The notes beneath the pieces are model-generated. The model saw only the letters and a list, made by a program, of their open reading frames with translations. It was not told the DNA's origin and ran no database searches. Source: Chlamydiia bacterium (GTDB lineage Bacteria; Chlamydiota; Chlamydiia; Chlamydiales; JAAZZY01). From it: a stretch of DNA of 21,782 bases. The DNA lies in NCBI GenBank assembly GCA_014239035.1, contig JAAZZY010000011.1:1-21782 (forward strand), given 5' to 3'. Both the position numbers and the translations under genes were made by a program. Shown here piece by piece: positions 15,025-21,782 of this stretch (its first letter is position 1; each line of letters begins with the position of its first letter).

Positions 15025-16086
15025 TTATTTATTGTTTATATGTAAAGTAGAAGTTGGGTATGCAATCTCAGCGCCATGCTTCTCAATGATTTTACCCACT
15101 GCAATCAAGACGTTTTGTTGAGCTTGCAACCACTCTTTCCATACAATAGTCTTAGTAAACGCATAGAGCAATATGTTGAGCGAAGATGCACCAAATTCTA
15201 TAAAATCAACAAGTTGTGCTTGTTTATCATCAATTTCAGGGTCTTCTTTAAGCATAGTGCGAATATCATCGACGATCGCTTCAATCACGTGAAAGTCATC
15301 ATAACGCACTCCAATAGTTGTTTTAATGCGTCTATTTGACATTCTGGAGGCATTTACAGTGATCTGTGAAGAAAACATGGAATTTGGCACATAAAATGGT
15401 CGTTTATCAAATCCTCTTATCCGAGTAAGATAAAATCCAATATGCTCGACTGTTCCTTGCATTGTAGCGTCTAGATTGTGGACCCAGTTCCCCACTTCAA
15501 ATGGCTTGGTTACGTGAAGCATAAAACCGCTAAAGAAGTTCGCAAACACATCTTTTGCAGCAAAACCTAATGCTAAGCCTCCCACTCCACCAAGAGCAAG
15601 GAGCGCCCCGATATGCACCCCGAGGGTGTCTAGGATAATCAAACCAGAGACGAGAAGAAGTGTTAAAGAAATAAGTTTAGAGATTAAGCCCATCCTGGCT
15701 TTTTCTGCAGCTCGACTACTTTTAGTCCAGGAATGCATCAGCTGCTTTTTAATCTCAAAACAGAGCCAAGTTGAGCAAATAATGATGACTAGATTACGAA
15801 ATTGGCCAAAGCTTGACTGAAAGCTATTTTCCTGCTGCAGGCGAACCACAAAGATATAAACCAAGTAAGAGCCGCCTACAAGCCAGATCAGGAACCTGAT
15901 GGGCCTCATTACCTTAGCCGTAAAGTCTTTCTTTAAAAGATCTCCTTTAACCTTCTTTGTCTGTTTATAGATATTTCGAATGATCTGCTTAGCTATGATT
16001 GTTAGAGCAATGGCCAAAACGAGGATAAATCCCCCTTCGATGATCACGCCTAAACTCTGCTGTAAAAAATTTCTTAGGAAGTCCAT
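15025..16086 (-). CDS. MscS-family mechanosensitive ion channel
   Basis: 353 residues. Membrane segments are visible near 16-35, 62-82, 97-112, 136-155 and the pore helix from about 159. The pore segment GALLALGGVGGLALGFAAKDVFANFFSGF carries the alternating small residues typical of MscS TM3, followed by the beta domain (FEVGNWV, then FYVPNSMFSS) and an alpha/beta C-terminus. It should open under membrane tension to release osmolytes, useful during uptake and exit from host cells. It has more membrane helices than E. coli MscS but is not as large as MscK. No signal peptide. No clear Shine-Dalgarno precedes the ATG at 16086. It is divergent from sppA across 86 bases. Confidence 0.9.
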   Translation of the reverse strand: MDFLRNFLQQSLGVIIEGGFILVLAIALTIIAKQIIRNIYKQTKKVKGDLLKKDFTAKVMRPIRFLIWLVGGSYLVYIFVVRLQQENSFQSSFGQFRNLVIIICSTWLCFEIKKQLMHSWTKSSRAAEKARMGLISKLISLTLLLVSGLIILDTLGVHIGALLALGGVGGLALGFAAKDVFANFFSGFMLHVTKPFEVGNWVHNLDATMQGTVEHIGFYLTRIRGFDKRPFYVPNSMFSSQITVNASRMSNRRIKTTIGVRYDDFHVIEAIVDDIRTMLKEDPEIDDKQAQLVDFIEFGASSLNILLYAFTKTIVWKEWLQAQQNVLIAVGKIIEKHGAEIAYPTSTLHINNK

Positions 16087-16172
16087 GATAGCAAAAAATT
16101 TATTTTCATTGATTAAAAATATTATAAATAGGATACACTACCGAAGTTTATTTGTATACTTGGGATTACCTA

Positions 16173-17222
16173 ATGAAGTTAGTAAGAGAGTCTTTATTTA
16201 GTTCAGTTTTGCGCTCCTTTTGCGTCTCGTTTTTTGCTGTAATTGGAATAGTTATAGCCTTTTTTCTGGTCTTACTTGTCTTTGGTGCAGGTAAGAGTTC
16301 AAAGGCTTTAGATACATCTATGTATGATGTAATTATTCCTGATACAAACGGTCGAAAATATGCTTTTGCATCCAATCAGCCTCTTCTTTTAAGAATCAAT
16401 ATAACAGGGGTTATAGGAACACCGCCACTTACTGCAGAATCATTGCGCTCTGTTTTAAATGAATCCCGATCTGGACCTTTTAAAAATAACTCTATCAAAG
16501 GAATTTTACTCTACATAAATTCTCCAGGAGGCACAGCTACAGATTCTGAATCAATGTATTATGCTCTTAAAGACTATGCTCTAAAGTATCAGGTGCCAAT
16601 TTATGCTTATGTCGAAGGACTCTGCGCATCTGGAGGGATGTATATTGCATGTACTGCAGATAAAATTTATTCCTCAGAGAGCAGCATTATTGGTTCTGTT
16701 GGGGTTATCTGGAGTTTCTTTAACGTTTCAGAGGGCATGCAAAAAGTGGGAGTACAAAACCAAACAATCACTGCTGGAACGGGCAAGTCTGATATGAATC
16801 CGTTCCAACCTTGGACAGCCGATAGCGCAGACTCTTTCAAGCAAATGGCAAATTTAAACTACAATCAGTTCATTGCAGTTGTGTCACAAGCTAGACCAAA
16901 ACTTACTCCTGAGTTGTTAAGAAACAAATATGGCGCACACGTTTTTTACTCTACTGAAGCTGAACAATACGGTTACATCGACGGTGCTGGGTATCAATAT
17001 GACGAAGTTGTGCAAATGCTTGCAAAAGCATCTGACCTAGAGGGCAACAATTATCAGCTCGTTGAGCTTCAACCCAAAGTTCACCTCTCTGATTTTCTAA
17101 GAATGAGCAATAAAATGATGACAAAGCAAAATAAATTGACCTCTTTCTTAAAGAATCCTCTGTTATTTATGAGTCCAAATAAAGAAGAGTTGCTTAGACA
17201 GCATCTCTCTTCTCAAAACTAA
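16173..17222 (+). CDS. sppA: Signal peptide peptidase SppA/SohB (peptidase S49)
   Basis: Membrane-anchored serine protease that degrades cleaved signal peptides and other membrane-associated peptides. Using the ATG at 16173 (349 residues), a single N-terminal membrane helix spans about 13-38. The S49 domain has the INSPGG loop, the nucleophile Ser153 in CASGGMY, and the general base Lys205 in GTGKSDMNPF. The Ser-Lys separation of 52 equals that of B. subtilis SppA (147/199). It is a single-domain form. A TTG seven codons upstream (16152) is in frame but has no ribosome site; the ATG has only a weak GGGA. It leads a plus-strand run with polA seven bases downstream. I recall the same gene as sohB next to polA in C. 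trachomatis. Confidence 0.93.
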   Translation: MKLVRESLFSSVLRSFCVSFFAVIGIVIAFFLVLLVFGAGKSSKALDTSMYDVIIPDTNGRKYAFASNQPLLLRINITGVIGTPPLTAESLRSVLNESRSGPFKNNSIKGILLYINSPGGTATDSESMYYALKDYALKYQVPIYAYVEGLCASGGMYIACTADKIYSSESSIIGSVGVIWSFFNVSEGMQKVGVQNQTITAGTGKSDMNPFQPWTADSADSFKQMANLNYNQFIAVVSQARPKLTPELLRNKYGAHVFYSTEAEQYGYIDGAGYQYDEVVQMLAKASDLEGNNYQLVELQPKVHLSDFLRMSNKMMTKQNKLTSFLKNPLLFMSPNKEELLRQHLSSQN

Positions 17223-17229
17223 ATAAGCT

Positions 17230-19896
17230 ATGGAAAAAATATTTATCCTAGATGCTTTAGGATATCTTTTTAGATCGTATTACGCGATTCGTCATTTAAG
17301 TCGGCCAACTGGAGAATCAACCAACGCTCTTTATGGTTTTATTCGAGCTATTTTAAAGCTAAGGAATGATTTTTCTCCGACCCATTTAATTGTCGTATTT
17401 GATGGACCCAATAATACCAAGAAAAGAACCGCTATCTATCCCGAATATAAAGCAAATCGTTTGCATCCTCCTGAAGATCTTCCACACCAACTCGAGTGGG
17501 CTTATGAATTTTGTGAGATAGCAAATATTCCTAGGCTTCGAGTACCCGATGTAGAGGCAGATGATGTGATGGCAGCTATTGCCCTTTGGGCAGAAAAAAA
17601 CAATCATCAAGCCTTCGTCTGTAGTAGTGACAAAGACCTCTTTCAGCTTGTTAGAGAAAACATTTCCATCTTAAATACTAGCAAAAACAATTTGCTCTAC
17701 GATGCAAATGAAGTCAAAGCACACTTTGGTGTTTGGCCCTCTCAAATACGAGACTACTTAGCCATAGTTGGAGATGCATCAGATAATGTTCCCGGAGTAA
17801 AAGGTTTTGGACCAAAAACAGCTCAGAGTCTGCTTTCACAGTCTGAGAATCTTGATGAGCTCATAGCTCATCCAGAAAAATATTTAAGCGGCAAAAAGAT
17901 AGAGACTTTCTTAGACTCTCAAGATCAACTAGCGCTTAGTAGACGTCTTGTAACTTTAGACTTGAATGTAGAATTTCCTCAAGATCTAGACTATTACCGT
18001 CTAAATGCTCCTGATAGAGAGGAACTAGCAGTGTTTTTTGAAGACATGAACTTCAAATCCCTGCTCAAGGAATTTCAAACTCAGTCAAGTCAAAAAAAAC
18101 CAGCGTCCTCTATAAAACTAGAAATCCCGATTATCAATGATAGTGTGCAGCTTGATGCACTAATTGAAGAGCTTTCAAAACAAAAAGAGATTTGCTTTGA
18201 TACTGAAACTTCGCATCTAGCTCCCATTTCTGCACAAATTGTAGGCCTTGGCATTGGCTATAGCGAAGATAAAATCTGGTATATCCCCTTTAACGGTCGC
18301 ATTGAAAAAAAAGAGCTTCTTGAAAAACTGAAACCTCTTTTTGAAAACCCTAATATTGGTTTTTATGCCCACCATATTAAATATGACATGCATGTTCTAC
18401 TTAATGTTGGCATAGAATTAAAAAATATCTCTGATGATACGATTTTACAATCGTATTTGCTCACTCCCAATACTCATCAACACTCACTAGACCATCTTTC
18501 ACTAGAGTATTTTAACTATCAAAAAATCCCCATTAAAGAGCTCATTGGTAGTGGAAAAAATGAAATTAGCATGAAGGATGTTGAAATTGAAACTGTTGCC
18601 AACTATTGCGGTGAAGATGTTTTGATGACCATTAAGCTCAACCACCTTCTAAAAGAGAAAATTGTTCAAGAAGATCTACTTGATGTTTACCAAAATATAG
18701 AGATCCCTCTCATCCCTGTTCTCTTAGACATGGAGCGAAGGGGTATCTATGTAGATGTAGAAGAACTCAAAGTGATGAAAAAATCACTCAATGAACAGCT
18801 ACAGTGCATTGAAGAAGAAACTTATGCTCTTGCTGGGGAGACTTTTAATTTAAAATCTCCCAAGCAACTGGGAGAGGTGTTATTTCAAAAGCTACTCATT
18901 GCTCCAACTAAAAAAACTAAAACGGGCTACTCAACTAGTGCTGATGCTTTAGAGATGATTGAAAAGGATCACCCCATCATTGAAAAGATCCTTAGCTTTC
19001 GAACTCTGGAGAAGCTGCGCTCAACGTATGTTGAGTCACTTGTAGAAGAACCTTTTGATCAGACCAAACGCGTCCACTGTAGCTTCAATCAAACGATAGC
19101 AGCAACTGGACGTCTATCTTGCCAAAGTCCCAATTTGCAGAACATTCCTGTAAAGACGGAGCAAGGTAAAATGATCAGAAAAGCCTTTAGACCTCAAAAA
19201 GAAAATTGGTCTTTCCTATCAGCTGATTATTCTCAAATTGAACTTCGACTCTTAGCCCATTATAGTGAAGATCCACACCTTATTGAGATCTTCTCTCAAA
19301 ATGGTGATATCCACTCATCTACTGCATCCAAAATCTTTAATCTGCCCCTTCAAGAAGTGACTAAAGAGCACCGCTATTTAGCCAAAGCAGTAAATTTTGG
19401 GATTATCTATGGACAGCAGGCTTTTGGCCTTTCCAAGCAGCTCAAAGTTAGTGTAGGGCAAGCCAAAGAATTTATTGAGACCTACCTCAATCAATACCCA
19501 ATGGTCTCTCAATATATTGAGAGATGTAAAGAAGAAGCAGCGAAGAAACAATACACAGAGACGCTTTTTGGAAGAAAAAGGCCACTGCATGAGATCAACA
19601 GTAAAAACAAGCTTTTAAAGCAAGCTGCTGAGCGCCTAGCTGTCAATTCTCCCTTTCAAGGAAGTAATGCAGATATCATCAAAATAGCCATGGCTAAAAT
19701 TTACCACTATTTAAAAGATCAAAATAAAAAAAGTTTTATGATCCTGCAGATTCATGACGAACTTCTTTTTGAAGTAGAGGACTCTGAAATAGTAGAGGTC
19801 ACCTCAAATGTCAAAAAAATAATGGAAAATGTTATTCCATTAAAAGTCCCCTTAACAGTTGATATAAAGATTGGCAAAAATTGGAAAGAATGTTAG
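17230..19896 (+). CDS. polA: DNA polymerase I (5'-3' exo, 3'-5' exo, polymerase)
   Basis: Gap filling, RNA primer removal and repair synthesis. 888 residues with all three domains. The 5' nuclease (about 1-290) holds the acidic VEADDV and SSDKD stretches. The proofreading domain keeps DTE (Asp324, Glu326), KYD (Asp386) and YCGED (Asp463). In ExoII the position normally Asn is His (HHIKYD). The polymerase has motif A DYSQIE (Asp666), motif B with Arg715, Lys719 and Phe723 (RYLAKAVNF), and motif C HDE (Asp843, Glu844). Phe at the motif B position matches E. coli Phe762. The ATG lies seven bases after the sppA stop, without a clear Shine-Dalgarno; coaE overlaps the end. Confidence 0.97.
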   Translation: MEKIFILDALGYLFRSYYAIRHLSRPTGESTNALYGFIRAILKLRNDFSPTHLIVVFDGPNNTKKRTAIYPEYKANRLHPPEDLPHQLEWAYEFCEIANIPRLRVPDVEADDVMAAIALWAEKNNHQAFVCSSDKDLFQLVRENISILNTSKNNLLYDANEVKAHFGVWPSQIRDYLAIVGDASDNVPGVKGFGPKTAQSLLSQSENLDELIAHPEKYLSGKKIETFLDSQDQLALSRRLVTLDLNVEFPQDLDYYRLNAPDREELAVFFEDMNFKSLLKEFQTQSSQKKPASSIKLEIPIINDSVQLDALIEELSKQKEICFDTETSHLAPISAQIVGLGIGYSEDKIWYIPFNGRIEKKELLEKLKPLFENPNIGFYAHHIKYDMHVLLNVGIELKNISDDTILQSYLLTPNTHQHSLDHLSLEYFNYQKIPIKELIGSGKNEISMKDVEIETVANYCGEDVLMTIKLNHLLKEKIVQEDLLDVYQNIEIPLIPVLLDMERRGIYVDVEELKVMKKSLNEQLQCIEEETYALAGETFNLKSPKQLGEVLFQKLLIAPTKKTKTGYSTSADALEMIEKDHPIIEKILSFRTLEKLRSTYVESLVEEPFDQTKRVHCSFNQTIAATGRLSCQSPNLQNIPVKTEQGKMIRKAFRPQKENWSFLSADYSQIELRLLAHYSEDPHLIEIFSQNGDIHSSTASKIFNLPLQEVTKEHRYLAKAVNFGIIYGQQAFGLSKQLKVSVGQAKEFIETYLNQYPMVSQYIERCKEEAAKKQYTETLFGRKRPLHEINSKNKLLKQAAERLAVNSPFQGSNADIIKIAMAKIYHYLKDQNKKSFMILQIHDELLFEVEDSEIVEVTSNVKKIMENVIPLKVPLTVDIKIGKNWKEC

Positions 19897-20489
19897 CTTT
19901 AATGAAAGTAGCTATTACAGGCGGACTTTCAACAGGTAAAAGTACGGTTGGGAGCCTGTTTAGGGACATGGGGGCATACGTCCTTGATACTGACGATATT
20001 GTTCATCAATTAATCAAAACTCCTCATGTACAGTCGCAAATTACCCAGCTCCTCGGCCCTCAGATACTGCAAGACGGAAGCATTAGTCGCCAAAAAGTAG
20101 CACAAATAGTATTCAATGATCCTAAGAAATTAGATCACCTAGAAAAAATCCTACACCCTCTTGTACGAGAAGAAGTAGAAAAAGAATTTAAAGAAATTTA
20201 CAGAGAAAAAAAATGGACCCTGTTTGTGGTTGAAATTCCCCTTTTATTTGAAAGCAAATCCGATCAATTTTACGATGTTACGCTTGCAGTTGTTTCTCCT
20301 TCTTCAGTTTGTGAAGAGCGCTATGCGCGCATGCACCCACTAACCGCAAAAAACTATCGATTAAGAGCTCAGAGGCAGCTCTCACAAGAAGAAAAGGCCA
20401 AACGAGCAAAGTATGTCCTCCAAAATGATGGAAACTTAGCGAAGCTCAAAGAGGCATTTAACAAAATCTATTTACAAATTATCCAATAG
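19890..20489 (+). CDS. coaE: Dephospho-CoA kinase
   Basis: Last step of coenzyme A synthesis: phosphorylates the 3'-hydroxyl of dephospho-CoA with ATP. The N-terminal VAITGGLSTGKST is the P-loop (Lys17 counted from this start; the common form is GGIGSGKS), followed by VLDTDDIVHQL for substrate binding and EIPLLFE as the typical lid-side strand. The ATG at 19890 overlaps the polA stop and has GGAAAG just upstream, giving 199 residues; an ATG at 19902 would give 195 and is also plausible. The length is normal. It is coupled to polA, and rho follows after 45 bases. Confidence 0.92.
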   Translation: MLALMKVAITGGLSTGKSTVGSLFRDMGAYVLDTDDIVHQLIKTPHVQSQITQLLGPQILQDGSISRQKVAQIVFNDPKKLDHLEKILHPLVREEVEKEFKEIYREKKWTLFVVEIPLLFESKSDQFYDVTLAVVSPSSVCEERYARMHPLTAKNYRLRAQRQLSQEEKAKRAKYVLQNDGNLAKLKEAFNKIYLQIIQ

Positions 20490-20534
20490 ATTCTATTTAT
20501 TAACCCCCCAATTATTTTAAGAGACAATTGAGTT

Positions 20535-21782
20535 ATGAACGAAGAAGGTAACCACCCAAAAGAGAAGTCAAATTCTGCAAAAAATGAACCGGCAAAAGCA
20601 CCTGTAGCTGTTGGCTCTGAGAAAGAATCGCAAACCTCTAAACCTCACAACGGACCGAAACGTCCTCCTTTAAAGCAACCAAAGCCCCCTGCTGTTAGTA
20701 ATCTCAATGAGCAAATGAGCAACTCTCAAAATGGAAATAATTCTCCTGATGCCTCTCCACCTATCACCATGGTCTCTGAATTGCAGCGCATGAATGTTGA
20801 AGAGCTCAACAGGTATGCAAAGGGATTTGGAATCAAAAACCTAGGAGCTCTATCAAAATCGCAAGTTGTTTTTGAAATTGTAAAATATAAGTCAGATAAA
20901 TTTAGAGAGATCCTTTTTGGAGAAGGTGTTTTAGAAGTTCTACCTGATGGATTTGGATTTCTAAGATCTCCTGCCTACAACTACCTGCCTTCTGCTGAAG
21001 ACATTTATGTATCCCCTGCTCAAATCCGTAGATTTGAGTTAAAAAAAGGAGATAGCGTCACAGGATCTATTCGAGCACCTAAAGATAAAGAAAAATATTT
21101 TGCCCTCTTAAAAGTAGAGTCAATTAATGACACTCCTCCAGAAAAAGCTAAAGAGCGTGTACGCTTTGAAAACTTGACTCCGCTTTACCCCGAAGAGCGA
21201 CTTGTCATGGAAACTGCTAAAGAAAATATCACGACTCGAGTACTCGATCTAGCAGCACCTATCGGTAAAGGACAACGCGCCCTAATTGTAGCTCCTCCTC
21301 GAACAGGTAAAACAGTGATTATGGAAAAAATAATCAACTCGATTGCTAAAAATAATCCTAAAGTCAAAATCATGGTTCTTCTTGTAGGAGAACGCCCAGA
21401 AGAAGTTACTGACATGGCTCGCCATGTTAAGTCTGGAGAAGTGGTCGCATCAACTTTTGATGAACCACCTGAGCGTCACGTGCAAGTTGCTGAGATGGTT
21501 CTAGAGAAATCTCGTAGACTTGTTGAATACGGACATGATGTTGTCATTCTTCTAGATTCTATTACACGTCTTGCTCGAGCCTACAACACAGTAGAACCCC
21601 ACTCTGGTAAAATTCTTTCTGGTGGTGTAGATGCAAATGCCCTTCATAAGCCTAAACGCTTCTTTGGAGCAGCAAGAAATATTGAGTTTGGCGGCTCTTT
21701 AACTATTATTGCTACAGCGCTAATCGACACAGGATCTCGTATGGACGAGGTGATCTTTGAAGAGTTTAAGGGAACCGGTAAT
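20535..21782 (+). CDS. rho: Transcription termination factor Rho (partial, 3' end beyond window)
   Basis: ATP-dependent RNA helicase that ends transcription. An ATG at 20535 opens 416 codons to the window edge without a stop. Residues 1-78 are a polar extension rich in Lys, Pro, Asn and Ser. The Rho N-terminal helix domain follows (SELQRMNVEELNRYAK, about 81-118), then the cold-shock-type RNA-binding fold (VLEVLPDGFGFLRS, about 123-200), then the RecA-type ATPase with Walker A PPRTGKT (Lys259), the VGERPEEVTDM stretch, Walker B VVILLDSITRLARAYN and the Q-loop/secondary RNA-site region LSGGVDANALHKPKRFFGAARN. Only the last C-terminal segment is missing. The ribosome site is weak. It closes the sppA-polA-coaE-rho run. 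Confidence 0.96.
   Translation, partial: MNEEGNHPKEKSNSAKNEPAKAPVAVGSEKESQTSKPHNGPKRPPLKQPKPPAVSNLNEQMSNSQNGNNSPDASPPITMVSELQRMNVEELNRYAKGFGIKNLGALSKSQVVFEIVKYKSDKFREILFGEGVLEVLPDGFGFLRSPAYNYLPSAEDIYVSPAQIRRFELKKGDSVTGSIRAPKDKEKYFALLKVESINDTPPEKAKERVRFENLTPLYPEERLVMETAKENITTRVLDLAAPIGKGQRALIVAPPRTGKTVIMEKIINSIAKNNPKVKIMVLLVGERPEEVTDMARHVKSGEVVASTFDEPPERHVQVAEMVLEKSRRLVEYGHDVVILLDSITRLARAYNTVEPHSGKILSGGVDANALHKPKRFFGAARNIEFGGSLTIIATALIDTGSRMDEVIFEEFKGTGN

Noticed and set aside
21185..21415. Minus-strand 76-codon frame near the right edge
   Set aside because: It lies inside the Rho ATPase domain on the other strand; an antisense shadow.

Overview
The window reads as a stretch of chromosome from a member of the Chlamydiae outside the classical Chlamydiaceae (an 'environmental' chlamydia). 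Three things point there: an ATP/ADP translocase of the chlamydial/rickettsial/plastid type, the block sppA/sohB-polA-coaE-rho (the same order I recall around CT494-CT491 in C. trachomatis), and a conserved chlamydial protein of unknown function next to tsaE and a dnaQ-like exonuclease (similar to what I recall around CT536-CT538). The DNA is AT-rich. Coding density is very high, and no gene-free stretch exceeds about 265 bases. I see no tRNA, rRNA, CRISPR array or insertion sequence.

Left part (1-10790), all on the minus strand. In transcription order: DUF2709-like protein, tsaE, engB and dnaQ-like exonuclease (abutting or overlapping), then pdxS-pdxT (vitamin B6 synthesis), a 956-residue protein that is almost entirely ankyrin repeats, pgk 11 bases after it, a small Gly-rich protein with a two-helix hydrophobic hairpin and its own terminator, the ATP/ADP translocase, and the first 30 codons of another gene leaving the left edge. 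A 210-base divergent intergenic region at 10791-11000 separates this arm from the next and carries a perfect 10-bp inverted repeat.

Middle (11001-16086). A leucine-dehydrogenase-type enzyme and argS overlap by 14 bases on the plus strand. They converge, with a 1-base gap, on a minus-strand envelope group: MscS-type channel, DedA-family membrane protein and CDP-alcohol phosphatidyltransferase.

Right part (16173-21782, plus strand): sppA/sohB, DNA polymerase I with all three domains, dephospho-CoA kinase, and the transcription terminator Rho, which runs off the right edge.

Most genes are housekeeping. The accessory content most likely to be new is the long ankyrin protein placed directly upstream of pgk, the Inc-like hairpin membrane protein, the divergent inverted repeat, and the presence of pdxST in a host-dependent lineage. 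I did not find evidence for a wholly new multi-gene system.
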